A stretch of 64,000 nt of DNA from Candidatus Opimibacter iunctus (lineage in GTDB: Bacteria; Bacteroidota; Bacteroidia; Chitinophagales; Saprospiraceae), in NCBI GenBank assembly GCA_016716665.1, contig JADJVH010000003.1, positions 248,001-312,000 of the forward strand, read 5' to 3'. A program made the translations under genes and the position numbers. Positions 25,491 to 37,928 of the stretch are shown here, piece after piece; position 1 is the first letter of the stretch; each line of letters opens with the position of its first letter. Under the pieces are notes generated by a model, which saw nothing but the letters and a program-made list of their open reading frames with translations, was not told the origin of the DNA and did no database searches.

Positions 25491-26807
25491 ATGAAAAAAA
25501 ATATATTCGCTATAAGTTGTTTCATCCTGCTCACCTCAGCTTTGGGACTCCAAGCCCAGCAGGTTGAAAAATCCACCTACGGCACTTTTGCACTGACCCA
25601 TGCGTCAGTGGAGACAGTGACTAAGGGCCGTCTTGAAAATGCTACTGTGATCATCCGCAATGGGATCATCGAAGCTGTAGGCCCCGATGTGGCTGTCCCG
25701 GCAGATGCACAGGTGATTGATTGCAAAGACCTGATAATCTATCCGGGCATGATCGATGGAGGTACAAGACTTGGGTTGCAGGAAATAGAATCCATATCGG
25801 TCACACAGGACTATGATGAGATTGGTGAATTGACACCAGAAATGGATGCACTCACAGCAGTCAATCCAAACAGTGTATTGATTCCTGTGACCCGAGTGAG
25901 TGGAGTGACTTCTGTGATCACATCACCTTCCGGTGGATTGTTTCCCGGCACAGCAGCATTGATCAACCTGCAGGGCTATACCCCGGAGCAGATGTATGGT
26001 GGGTTCAAGGCTATGACGATCAATTTTCCATCATCAGGCAAGAGAGGCAGGTATGATAAAAGATCAGAAGAAGAGGTAAAAAAGGATGGGGACAAAGCCG
26101 TAAAAAAACTCAATGATACCTGGGATCGGGTGCGCACCTATGCAGCTATAGATTCTGCAACTGCAGGAAAAGCAGCCTACAATCCAGAACTGGCTGCATT
26201 GGTGCCGGTGCTGAAAGGAGAAATGACTGCCTTTATCGAAGTCAATAAAGAAGATGATATACTGGCTGCCTTGCGATGGATTAAAAAGCAAAAAATCAAA
26301 GCCGTACTGACAGGTGTTGCAGAGGGATGGCGCGTTGCAGATTCCATTGCACTTGCCGGTATACCTGTGATCACAGGCCCTGTATTGGCGATGCCTACCA
26401 GGGATACTGATCACTATGACCAGGCGTATAAGAATGCGGGCCTGATGCAAAAAGCTGGTGTCAAAGTTGCGCTTCGTACTGGTGAAGCCGAAAATGTACG
26501 CAACCTGCCATTCAATGCAGGCTTTGCTGCAGCTTATGGGATGGGACGTGATGAAGCGCTCAGGGCTGTGACCATCATACCCGCAGAAATCTTTGGTGTA
26601 GCTGACAAGGTCGGATCTATCGAAGTAGGTAAGAAAGCGAACCTGTTTGTATCCACAGGAGATCCTTTCGAGCCTGCTACAGCCATCAAGCATTTGTTTA
26701 TCGATGGGTGGAACATCCCGCTTGAATCGAGACAGACACTATTGTATGAGGAGTTTCTGCAGCGGACGCCAGGAGTGAGTGCTCAGCCCTTGCCAGGCAA
26801 GAGCTGA
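25491..26807 (+). CDS. Amidohydrolase-fold protein lacking HxH, third of the trio
   Basis: 438 residues, signal peptide about 1-22 (LGLQAQ). Domains as in its neighbours, but the usual metal motif reads IIYPGMIDGGTRLGL, with no histidine pair, so it resembles the first gene in lacking part of the site. C-terminal GSIEVGKKANLFVSTGDPFEP is typical of the family. Possibly a non-catalytic partner of the middle protein, as inferred from the conserved three-gene order. Confidence 0.82.
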   Translation: MKKNIFAISCFILLTSALGLQAQQVEKSTYGTFALTHASVETVTKGRLENATVIIRNGIIEAVGPDVAVPADAQVIDCKDLIIYPGMIDGGTRLGLQEIESISVTQDYDEIGELTPEMDALTAVNPNSVLIPVTRVSGVTSVITSPSGGLFPGTAALINLQGYTPEQMYGGFKAMTINFPSSGKRGRYDKRSEEEVKKDGDKAVKKLNDTWDRVRTYAAIDSATAGKAAYNPELAALVPVLKGEMTAFIEVNKEDDILAALRWIKKQKIKAVLTGVAEGWRVADSIALAGIPVITGPVLAMPTRDTDHYDQAYKNAGLMQKAGVKVALRTGEAENVRNLPFNAGFAAAYGMGRDEALRAVTIIPAEIFGVADKVGSIEVGKKANLFVSTGDPFEPATAIKHLFIDGWNIPLESRQTLLYEEFLQRTPGVSAQPLPGKS

Positions 26808-27033
26808 AAATGAAAAGTGAAGAATGAAAAATGAAAAAAAATAATGGTTTGGCGAAGTCACTAACTTCGCTGAAATATCTGGAGATTATTATCATGGCAA
26901 TTTTCTGTGCCAGGCCGTCTGCTAACGGCAGGTAGGGGACTTAAACACAACCCTAAACCCACACCTCTTACTGTCTCACTGTCTCACAAACAGTTTATAC
27001 CTTCGTAACAGCGAAAGAAACATTGTCCACAGA

Positions 27034-28125
27034 ATGATCCTCAACCAGATAGAAGCTTCACCTTCCACTATGTTTTTGAAAAAAGACAACAGGCCATTCC
27101 TGATTGCCGGGCCGTGCAGTGCGGAGTCCGAGGAGCAGGTCATGAGCATCTCCAGGGACCTGGCCTCTATGGGTGTTGATCTATTTCGCGCAGGGATATG
27201 GAAGCCTCGCACCAGGCCGGGTGTATTTGAAGGCCGGGGCTCTGTTGCCCTACCCTGGCTCAAAAGAGTTAAAGAAGAAACCGGCCTGAAGACTACCATA
27301 GAAGTGGCTAATGCCAAACAAGTTGAAAAGGCACTGGCCTTTGACATCGATGTACTATGGATTGGGGCCAGGTCATCTGCCAATCCGTTTTCGGTACAGG
27401 AGATTGCGGATGCCTTAAAGGGTGTCGACATCCCGGTGATGGTCAAGAATCCAACCAACCCGGACCTTGAATTGTGGATCGGAGCCATTGAGCGTATCAG
27501 GGCTTCAGGTATCAATCAAATTGCTGCTATCCATCGAGGGTTCTCAAGCTATGCCAAGACGATGTTCAGGAATGAACCGTATTGGGAGATTCCGATTGCG
27601 CTGCGTACGCGCATGCCGGATATCCCTTTGTTTTGTGACAACAGCCATATCTGTGGCAATCGCACTGAATTGCTCAACGTGGCTCAATATGCATTAGACC
27701 TGAACTATGATGGCCTGATGACCGAGACACATTGCGATCCGGACAATGCGCTGAGTGATGCCATGCAGCAGATCACTCCGGCGACTTACAAATTGCTGAT
27801 CGACAAGCTCGACTTCAAGCGCGAGATGACAGATGACAGTGATTTTATAGAATACATAGATTCCATTCGTCACCAGATTGATGAAATCGACATTGAAGTG
27901 CTCGACTTACTGGCACAACGGATGAAGTTGAGCGAAGAAATCGGTCTGCAAAAAAAGACCAATAAAATTTCTGTCCTCCAGGTCAAGCGCTGGAATGAAA
28001 TTCTTGAAAAAGCCAAAGTGATGGGCAGGAAGAGAGGATTGAGTGAAGGCTTTATCAGCAATTATCTGAGTGCTGTGCACCAGGAGAGTATCAAGCGTCA
28101 GGCTGGGCTGAGAAGTGAAGAGTGA
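27034..28125 (+). CDS. Bifunctional DAHP synthase/chorismate mutase
   Basis: 363 residues. Residues about 15-260 are a type I DAHP synthase of the KDO8P-like class (FLIAGPCSAES, GIWKPRTRPGVFEG, VMVKNPTNPDLELWIGA, GLMTETHCDPDNALSDA), which joins phosphoenolpyruvate and erythrose 4-phosphate to start the shikimate pathway. Residues about 265-355 are an AroQ-type chorismate mutase (IDSIRHQIDEIDIEVLDLLAQRMKL). The fusion is usual in Bacteroidota and links pathway entry to phenylalanine/tyrosine synthesis. The last residues (RSEE) run into a gaagagtgaaaagtg phrase repeat. Confidence 0.95.
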   Translation: MILNQIEASPSTMFLKKDNRPFLIAGPCSAESEEQVMSISRDLASMGVDLFRAGIWKPRTRPGVFEGRGSVALPWLKRVKEETGLKTTIEVANAKQVEKALAFDIDVLWIGARSSANPFSVQEIADALKGVDIPVMVKNPTNPDLELWIGAIERIRASGINQIAAIHRGFSSYAKTMFRNEPYWEIPIALRTRMPDIPLFCDNSHICGNRTELLNVAQYALDLNYDGLMTETHCDPDNALSDAMQQITPATYKLLIDKLDFKREMTDDSDFIEYIDSIRHQIDEIDIEVLDLLAQRMKLSEEIGLQKKTNKISVLQVKRWNEILEKAKVMGRKRGLSEGFISNYLSAVHQESIKRQAGLRSEE

Positions 28126-28468
28126 AAAGTGTAGAGTGAAAAGTGAAGTGCTGAGCGGAGTCGAAGTATGATACGTGAAAAATTCACATCTAAGCTAGAA
28201 TTGGCCATCGGCCGTTGGATGGAGTTCTCTCCGCCAACCAATTGAATTTCAAAGGAAAATCCTATCCATGAAATCTTATTAGGAATCAACCTGCTGGCGG
28301 AGATGCTTCGACCTGCATACACTCATCCATTTGCTACAGCTCAGCAACCACTCCATCCAGCGGCGATTTAATTTCCTTCGGAAATAGAAAACCAGCCAAT
28401 TCCGATTCAAAGGCTTTTAACTGTATGCAAGTGAACGGGTACAATGCATCAGCCATAATAGATTAAAA
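28126..28468. other. Intergenic region with phrase repeats and a 40-codon frame
   Basis: Begins with agagtgaaaagtg phrases and the gtgctgagcggagtcgaagt repeat. On the minus strand, about 28335-28457, there is a frame MADALYPFTCIQLKAFESEL... of 40 codons ending DGVVAEL; no family recognised. Nothing else seen. Confidence 0.4.
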
Positions 28469-29886
28469 TTACGTTTTGACAAACTTCAACACCTTCACCA
28501 ATCCATTTTCGGAAAGGAGTTTTATAAAATACGTGCCCTGACTTAAATGCTGAACATCAAATCTGATTCTTCCTCCATATTGCACACCAGGCTTGACCTG
28601 CTGAGTGCGACCAAAGCAATCCACTATTGTACAGTTAGTATTTCCTAAATCACTATCTCCCCATGCGATGGACACTTCGTCAGTCACGGGATTTGGGTAT
28701 AGCACAAACGTATTATCTGAAAGGATGGTAGCTACTGCTGTAGTGGTATCCATCTCCAGTACATTGCGATAGTAAAACATATCTCCATTGGGTGAATTGG
28801 GATGACATGGATTGTAGGCAATCGCTTCAGGGAATCCATCCCCGAAAAAAAATCGACTATTCGGGTGACCACCCAATCACAACTCAGATCCATATTGGGG
28901 AGTGGTATATCATCAAACCCAAAAGGGCAAGGCGCAATCTGCGTAAAAAACATGAATGGAGATTCAGGGCCGGTATTTTCATAATAGTCCATGTGCCCGC
29001 CACCTTCAAAAGTCCATGTAGGATCTGAAATAAACAAATCCAGATCACCATCACAATCAGCATCAAAGAGTTCAGGACATGGGAAACTCAGGCCTACTTC
29101 AGGGATCAGCGGATTTTCGAAAGTCTGGGGTGCGACAAATTCGTATGCAGGAGGGAAAGCCCATCCGGGTCCGACATTCTTGAAATAGGCAGTGCCATTG
29201 ATGGGAAGGCCCTGGCCACTGATCAGGATATCCGGAAAGTGATCGCCATCGATGTCTCCGGCCTCCATCAACTGTGCATTGTTGATAGGATATTGCGTCT
29301 GATCAAACAATGTTGCATCAGGTACAGGTGACCCGATCTGTGCAGCGATGTCCAGATATAAAGATATGGTCATGGTGCCTGCGATATCAGCCATCACGAC
29401 AAGGTCATTGATGCTATCGCCAAACCAGTCCGTCAGCCTGAAAGAAAAGACACCTGTCAATCCGGTAAAAATCTTAGCTGCGGCGCGATAATCAGGTACT
29501 GTCACACTACCGGTATTGAGGATGGTCCACAATTCATTCGTATTCGTGAGATAGAGGATGTCAATATCTCCATCATGGTCCACGTCGCCGTATTCTTTGT
29601 CCTTTCCAAAAAACCCATTGGAGATCAATTCCTCCTTGAGCAATGGATCATTGAAGACTGCCGGATCCGGACTGACAGGCAGTGCAGGATCATAGAGCCC
29701 CATGAGATGGAAAGGCGGATCACATGACAATAGAAAAGTAATTGCGGGATTTGGATCAACTTTATCCAGGTTGACGAATCCGGGTTGTGTCTTAGGTTGC
29801 ATTGAACTACCGGGCATATTTTGCCCTGCTAATGAAAACTGCGCAACTAAAAATGGACACACTAATAAGTAGAGAAATGGTTTCAT
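28469..29886 (-). CDS. FG-GAP/VCBS repeat protein with T9SS sorting domain (frameshifted)
   Basis: Secreted propeller-like protein. Signal peptide about 1-21 (FSLAGQ); then calcium-binding FG-GAP-like repeats (DVDHDGDIDILYLTN, GDIDGDHFPDILISG, FDADCDGDLDLFISD). The C-terminus is a type IX sorting domain (VLYPNPVTDEVSIAWGD ... LKFVKT), so export through T9SS and surface anchoring or release are expected. The frame breaks at a run of eight A (28845-28852, plus strand); a ninth restores VDFFFGDGFPEAIAYNP. The ligand is unknown. Confidence 0.85.
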
Positions 29887-30108
29887 GTTGGGATGTATAT
29901 TTTTTGATCAGATGAATTTCAAGCATTACCAATTGCCGGCCTTGGCCAAAGCATTACACTGCGGTGCAATATTGCTATGGGAATAGCCATACTTCCGGAA
30001 ACATAGAAGTGACTGAACCATCAGAAATAGATAGAGAAACTCATGGTCCAGGCTAAATCAGAGAGGGCTCCGCTGAACTATAATGACCTAATATACGGAA
30101 ATTAAATG

Positions 30109-30155
30109 AAAAAGCCCGGAAATCAACTCAGCGATCACCGGGCTTTTATTTTTCT
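30109..30155 (-). terminator. Terminator of the giant surface-protein gene
   Basis: On the minus strand AAAAGCCCGG pairs with CCGGGCTTTTT across a loop of about 17 nt, followed by TTTTTC. It starts 7 bp past the stop at 30162. Confidence 0.75.
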
Positions 30156-30161
30156 AATGCT

Positions 30162-33100
30162 TTATTGTTTTACAAATTTATTTGTTGATAGCACCCGACC
30201 CTCAGAAACCACCTGTAAAAAGTACATTCCCTGCGGCAGGTACATTGCCTCTACCTTTTGCATTGCCAAGCCTGGTATTGCATTTGCTGTCAGTAAAACT
30301 TCTCCCGCAAGGCCTAGAATACGCAGAGACATTCCTTGTTTAGCGGGGCCTGGCATTTCAACCGTAAACTGGCCACTGTTTGGATTGGGATAGATGCGAA
30401 TGCCTTGCTTTTGCACCGGATCTTCAACAGCTACCACTATGCCGCTAATACAGAGATTGTCAATCTCCGCATACGAGTAGGTCCCGACTCCCCCCTGATC
30501 ATTGCTAAGTGCATTTGTCACAAAAATATAAGGCCTCACCAACACACCGCCACAAGCATCAAATGCATCCCAATGACTCAAATCATAAGGTATTTCCAGT
30601 TCAAGCCATTCGGCCGTATCTGACACCGGCAATGCTATTGAAGCTAATTCATAGCAATCAATTCCATTGCATTCATTGAGATTAAAAACAAAGGTCTCTG
30701 ATGATCCCAGGTAAAATTTCAGCAGACTTGGAAATAGTCTGTTATCTGAATTGGATTTTGAGCCTTTGACTGTTTTAGCACTGAGGATACCTTTACTTTT
30801 TTCAAGACAAACAGGTTCAAAGCGGCTCAAGACATCAGCCGTGTCAAGATTGCCTGAAAGGAGTATAGTCCAACCATCAAAACTTTCGATTTGTCCTTCA
30901 TTCAACTTAGGATTTCCGGAATTTGCTTTCCAGCCATTCGATTGTCCTCCTGAGTTTAAGCCACCTGCCACAGCCCCTTCGCTGAAGGTAGGATTATCAA
31001 ACACTGAAGAAACACATACAGGTGAATTCAAACAAGTGATCGTTACCGTTTGAGATTTCACAAATGTCTCACAATTGGTGCCATCATCCTTTTTCCTTGT
31101 GGCGACCATGATGACGGTATAGGTGCCTGAACCGGGGAAGAGGTAACAAAACGAATTATTTCCACTGCTTGTGCCGATAGGTGTTCCATTGGTATTGGTA
31201 AGATACCATTGTACCGTTTCACATTCGTCTAAGGCGATTGGGGTGAAACAAGCCTTGCATGATTTGGAATAAAGGACTTGTGCGAACCCTTGATTGACAG
31301 CAGCACTAAAAGCCTGGATATCCGGTATCGTGCAAGGGCAGACATCAATGCATGGTGGGTCAAGAAGGAACCTGATCACACATTTACATTCCTGCAAACC
31401 GCAATGGCCTGTAAACGTTACCGTGTATACTCCGGCTTGTTGTAAATCCAGATTGGAAATCGGTATGCCAAAATATGGAGTTGCTGACTGCCCAGTATAG
31501 TTGATGATGGTGCCATTGGGCAGTTGCAATTGTGCATCGAACGGAATATTGGGAGGACAAGAATTGCCCTGGCATTCAAATTTACCAGTGATGGAATAAC
31601 TGTAACCGGCTGGGGGACAATCAATAAGTACTGGAGGCCCTCCGCATGTTAATGGCTGGCCCGGTCCGCGTTCGAAGCGAATGGCCATATCGGAGAATGT
31701 GCCACAATAACACGTGTCATTGCAAAAAGACACACTTCCAGCTATGTTGATCCCTGTCACTGTACCAGATAGATCGCTGTATTCTATAGAAAGCTTGTTT
31801 TGAAGAGGATTAAAAAATGCAGCGGTGCTATTGGCTAGTATTAATGGTGGCCCAATAAATCCTCCATTAATATGTGGTGGCACATATTGGTAAATCACAT
31901 GATTATTCAATGATACTGTTCGAATTAATTCATCGGCACGAAGTTGTAAGGAGAGATGTGGATTGGAGAAACTTGTGGGAAGATTAAAGTTAATCTCATA
32001 CTTGAAATCAGTCGGTATTGTTATAATCTGGTTTTCATATAAATTTGGTGATGCTGACAACCATTGACTTCCGACAAAAGGTAAAGCCCAACCCCCAAAA
32101 GGTAAAACTACATCAGCGGGTCGACCTCCAGGTGGAGGTGGATTTATCGGATCAGTGATGACCAGCCAATCGAGGTCAGGGACAGCATCCATATCAATAC
32201 CTCCTCCAAGTAAAAGAGTTGAATTCTGATTATTCCATCCTGAACTAAGACTGATCCTACTGGTATTGCAGCAAGGTGGCAGCATCAACGTATCGATAAA
32301 TGTCTGATTGCCATTGCAACACGTATCCCCTGAAATAGATTTCAAACGATATATCAATATCAATTGGCCATCCGCATCCGGCCATGGATTGGGCGTGTAG
32401 CAGAATGTTACGGTACGGGTAGAACCGTCATTCGGTAACGGTGGCACCAACGGAATTGGATTAGGTGAAATTCCAGGTCCAATGATTGCCAGGTTGTAAG
32501 CTGTAAAGGCAGGTACAGACAGATTTTGAACCTTCACCGTAACGATATATTTCATACTGTCCGCAATACATTCAATTTGTTCATTGGTTACAAAGACGCA
32601 GGTGTCTGATTTGTAATCGCAATTAAATTCCAGGATGGTGTCACATGCCATACTATCTAATCCGGTACTACCTGTGGTCCAATACGTGATTTGCACCTGC
32701 TGCGGAATTTCGGATGGTGCGTTGATATCTGTCAGGCAGAAACTAAACAAATTGTTATACGTCCCTGACTGAATTGCTCCTGTAAAGGGCTTAATACAAA
32801 CATGGTTTAACGTAGGCGTAGTGCAAACACTCCAGGTTGGATCGTTAGCATGCGAACCAAAAGAAACGCCGGGTGTTAGAATATCAATATCAATATGCGT
32901 GAAAAAGCCGAAATCACAATCATAATGAAAATCAAGCGCGTAACAACAACTGTCAAGATCATGCACCACCACAGAAGTGGATGTGCATGGGTCACAGCAA
33001 GGTTTTAACTCCACACACCAATCTTCTGTTGAGGAGCAACAGTCCTCTCCAAATTCCAGCGAGGCGTTAAAACAAACATTGGTTGGTGTGAGGATAGGGA

Positions 33101-36100
33101 ATGTTGAGATGATCTTGACACAAAAGGATTGTGTGGAATTGGCCGGAATAACGGGGAAACCGCTAAATAAATAGCCACCGTTTCCGTAGGGAGATCCTCC
33201 ACATCCACAATCGTCATAGGCAAGCCCTGGTGGTAAACTTCCAAGTATTAGTCCGAAAGCTGGGATATTGTTTGTATTGGTTACGTTGAAAGTAACGCAA
33301 TATTCCAGGTCATTTTCTCCAAAGCACTCTGCATGCAAATTTGAAATAATCAGGCATGTATCCTTAGTGGTCGGTGGGGTGCATGACGTTAAAATGGTAT
33401 CGGCACATACAATGGCACCGGGAGTATACCAATTGAATATAATTTGTTGCACAGGCGCTGCATTGGGTGTTGTCTCGGCCAGACAGAACTTGAGTATGTT
33501 CTGCAAATTGCCCATCGGAATACCACCGGGATGGCCAATACAAAGTTGATTTGCACCAATGCTATTCCATGTATAGCCACCTGCCAGCAAAAGTGTACCT
33601 GTGTTGAATACCCATCCTGGTGTGGTCAGGTTGGCACAGATCTGTGAGATATTTCCTTCAAGATTTTTGAAATCGATGGAGTAACAACACAATGTGTCGT
33701 CAGGAGAAGACACTGCTTCAGCCATGACCATCAGCGAATCGCATGAGATCTGCGGGGCTGCAGGGCATGAAATGCAGTTTTTGAAAACATCCACATCACC
33801 AATCTGCGCTTTATCCGCATTGCAGATCTGATTATCTAAGTCAATATAAATGCTGGAATTTTTTACATACTTATTGGCCGGGACAGGCAAATCTGAATTA
33901 CCACTTTGTGGTATTCCGGCGAGGCCATACACCTTGTCATTGATGCCGCCACTGCATCCTAATGGTTGCGAGGCATCAGGAATAACATTGAATCCATTAT
34001 ATCTCAGTGCATCTCCTGTACCCCAGACTATACTGTCACAAAGCAAAGGGACAGGGGAAACGGCCGGATCAAAACTCTCATACCCATAGTCTATGCCCCC
34101 TGCTGAATTTTCAAGCGAATTCGTATTGCCCACATAGAATATTTTTTCGACAGACCATGCGGGTCCTGAAAGTTCAAATATTCGAGATTCATGAGCCTGC
34201 AGGCCGGGATTGACTGCCGCATTTCCAAAATCATTGGACATCGAGCGTTCTGCAATCAGCATTGTGCCGTTTTCTGAAAAGCTTATATCAGAAACCGGAC
34301 TGCTATAATCATTCGTCACAAGTCCAGTGGATGTGATGGTAACAAGGTTCGGCAGGTTTTTTTCCAGCACTTCTGTACCCGTAAGTGGAGCACCTGAAAC
34401 ATCCAATTTGACCGACCATATCTGGTTATACAATGTTGGCAATGGCCTGCTCCTGTCTTCATTCCAAACCGAAAAATAAAGCCTGCCATTGTACGTAGCG
34501 ACAGCCCAAACTCGCTCACCAAGCGGAACAAAACCTGTGGTTGGTGTTCCAAAAGTTGTGCCCGGAAAATCATAAGTGCCCAAAAGATTTTTGCTCATAT
34601 CATAGCGATAAATCAGGCCATCAAAGAAATTGGAAACATAGATTTGCTTGATGCTGCTTTGGTCATCAAACCAAACATCCCCCAGGCCTGCAGGCTTTGA
34701 CAAATTTTGTGGCAGTGTAGCAAAAACACCGGGTGTGCCAGTGGCAGCATCTACCTTATAGACATTTCCAAAAACTACATTGGTCAATGTGGTGGGCAGA
34801 TACCTACCATACATGGTCGTAGATGAAGTGAATACATTGTAGATATCATCTATCGTGACGCCAAATATCTGTCCCATATCTTTTGACTCCCAGTTGGGCA
34901 GGTGAACGACACCTGTAGGAGAAGAGGATAGTGCATACCAATTGATCCCCAATGGGGCGGTGGCATGATTTCGGATATCGACCAATGCAAGTACCGGGCC
35001 ATTGGGTTGCGCTAAGGTGAAGCTATTTGGAAGATACCCAGAGAAACAGGTTACGACCGCCATGCCGCACTTAAATATTGAACCTGAATTTCCACACAAA
35101 ACAGTTACGTTAAATGAACAGGACGATGTATTCCCGCAATCATCAGTGGCGGTATAGGTGACCGTGGAAACACCTTGATTGTATGTCAAACCGCTGGCAT
35201 CATTTTGTCCAAAATTTGAAGTAGCTCCTGTCACGACATAATCGACAAACGGAGTGCCGCAGTTGTCTGTAGCAGAGAGCCATGAGAGTCCATTGACTAC
35301 CATCGAACAAGGTGGTGGAGAGGTGGAGGTGAAGGTCACATTTTGTGGGCAGACAATGACTGGTGGTACATCTTCAATGGTCTGGATCTCCGTCGTGCAG
35401 GTGCTTGTATTTCCGCACCAATCTGTGACCGTCAATGTGACCGGAAACACACCGCAACCTGTCAACACAGTCGGACTAATACTTAATGACTGTATCTGGC
35501 AATTGTCGGTAGAGCCACCGTCTATTTGTGCTGGTGTAAGCGTATAGGTGCAATTCGTATCAAGGACAACGCCAATGGGAAGTGCACATCTGGCTATTGG
35601 TGGAACATTGTCCGTCACGGTTACTGTTTCTGTATGGCTTGAAGTGCATCCATTGGCATCAGTAATGGTGAGGCAAAAGGTATGAGGGCCACAAGGCAAC
35701 ATCTCATCAAGATCTTCGGAGGAGGAGCCATTACACCACATATAGGTCAGTGGTTGAGCACCCGTGCTGGTATTGGTCACCTGGTAGTGGCCGCATGGGC
35801 CAAGAGGGGTTATGATAAAGTCTGCATTACAAGGATCGTTGGTGCAAACTTGCTCCTGTTGCCAGTTGAGTGCAGCACTGACGATATCAGTGCCTGTCGG
35901 AAAATCATAAAACTCGATTGCCGGCAAAGGAGGTCCATCGTAAAGGATAGACAGCGATAGTGCGTCTGTAAGATCCTCTGTTGTCATGCACGTGAGCAGG
36001 TCAGCATCACTGACGGACATAAATGCGCAAACCTGTCCAAAGCCTCCTGAAGAAGGAGTCCTGCCATCAACGAAAGCTACCTGGCCTGAAGACAGATAAG

Positions 36101-37159
36101 TCGTGGATCCACCGGTATAGAAAGTTTCGCCCTTATCCAAGTATTTGACCCAATCAAGCGTTGGGGCATTGGCTACTTCTGTAAACCGCAGTACCACGGC
36201 GCGGCTTAATCCATGAAATACACCGCGGCCCACCACATATATCTTGCCGGAAGATTCCTCCCCTACCTGGCTTACAGAGGTCAGTCCTGAAATGGTAGCA
36301 TCCCAGACGGTGAGTAGATTATTATCATACTTCATCAGATAAGGGGTGAAGGATGGAAAGGTATTCCCGACAGCATAGAAACCACCTCCGCTTGACTGCG
36401 CTACATCAGCATATGTAAATGAAAATCCGGAGGGTGTTATTCCATTGCTCAAGGTACCAGCATTGTCCGCCAGATAGATGACGCCTTGGCTTCCACGGTT
36501 TCCGGAGATGATCATGTCCCCATTGGAAAGCACTTCCAGGTCGCGTCCGAATTCGTCATCATCGACACTCGTATATCTTTTTTTCCAGTTGAATGTCCCG
36601 GCTGCATTGATATTCATGAGAATGATATCGTCCCATGTAGCTGGTCCGTTGGCATCAAACTGGGATCCCAATACATAATAGGGGAAGGAGGCATTTTGCG
36701 GATTTGGACTTCGGATGATTCTTGCCAAACCTTCTCTTCCCGGAACATCATAGGTGCGCAGCCAGGTGAAGTTGCCACCGCCTGTTGTGGTGACAAGACC
36801 CATGATGCTGTTATTAGTGGCATCGCCGGGCAATGTAGAACCTACCACCAGCAAGTCACCTGCAGGAGTAAGTACTGCATCATTCCATACGGACGGGATA
36901 TTGAGGCTCAAGGTCCACTGATGGATACCGTTGGCATCAAGTCGTGTGACCGTGGCATGTGGAGTGGTGCCGCTTGAGGGTTGGTCCTGGCCAAGGACAT
37001 AATAATTTGTACCGCTTTGGATGACTTGGAAAATGTGTTGTCCAGGCTGGTGCCATAGAGCCGCTGGAAATCCTGGGCATGGGAATGGGCAGTTGGCAGG
37101 ATTGCAATGAGCAATATGGTCAAAGCACATTTTGACAAGGAGAAGGGGGTGGATTTCAT
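30162..37159 (-). CDS. Giant secreted surface protein with HYR-type repeats and T9SS sorting domain (frameshifted near start)
   Basis: About 2330 residues. The signal peptide MKSTPFSLSKCALTILLIAILP (in the frame 36908-37159) and the long frame 30162-37130 join at 37026-37027: one missing base gives the expected NTFSK-VIQSGTNYYVLG. Then come a propeller-like region, a PKD-like domain with YMWCNGSS, HYR domains (TVTDWCGNTSTCTTE; TATDDCGNTSSCSF), a second propeller, many Cys-rich immunoglobulin-like modules and a C-terminal YPNPNSGQFTVEMPG...KFVKQ sorting domain. Probably an adhesin or matrix protein. A terminator follows at 30109-30155. Confidence 0.85.
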
Positions 37160-37928
37160 GTTGCTACCTTTTAGGAGGTAAAGAGAAGGAGTTGTGATCC
37201 TCTACGGACCAATCATACAGTAAGTGAAATATGTATAAGCTAACTAAAGAGGGTTCAGATAGCCTAAGTTGCCCATCCCGGAGTGGATGTTCGGAAGTGT
37301 GGACACCTAATATACGAAAAAACGGGGTTTGTAAAGAAAATGTAAAGGGGGGGTGATAAATAATGGAGGGGGTGGTATGATCCGTTTTACCCCTAAATCC
37401 CCTGTAGGGGACCTTTTACTTAGCATAGTAGTTTCTCGCTCTGCGAAGTTTGCAACTTGCCTGGAATATCACCAGGCAGTTTCTTTGTATAATCTGTGGA
37501 AAGACGTCTGTGACGTCAGGTAATAACTTTCACTCCTTATCGCTTAGATCCTCCAACGCTGAATGCCCCTTGTGCAACTCACCCCCTTCCCCTCTCTTTC
37601 TGGGATGAGAAATGCGTACGAAGATGATTGTCTGAAGAGAGGGGTGTTATATTCACAGCGATTCCAAATCGTTACCTGCTTCCTCTTTCTTCAATGCTTC
37701 TTCTGTCTGAATCACGGATTGACAACGATTGCACGGATTTCTGCCCCTTCGCCCGTAAGGGCTCTCCCCTGTGTGCTTCACAACCCCGGGTTAATATGAT
37801 ACCGGACTTCGGATTAAATGGTTCTTTAGCACCGGGGTTTTCGGAATGACTTTTTCGAAGAAAAAGGAGATGTAGAAACACAGGGGTGAGAAATGAACAA
37901 ATCACAGATTTGGAGTTTCGATGGGGCC
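37160..37928. other. Intergenic region with composite repeat
   Basis: No gene seen. Near 37304-37314 CCTAATATACG also occurs at about 30088-30098, upstream of the other T9SS gene. At about 37583-37645 the arms CCCCTCTCTT and AAGAGAGGGG flank GCGTACG. At about 37704-37740 tctgtctgaatcacggatt is followed by tgcacggattt. Both parts recur near 38879 and 39017-39072. Confidence 0.55.

Noticed and set aside
27034..28125. DAHP synthase/chorismate mutase fusion as a novelty
   Set aside because: This fusion is well known and common in Bacteroidota.
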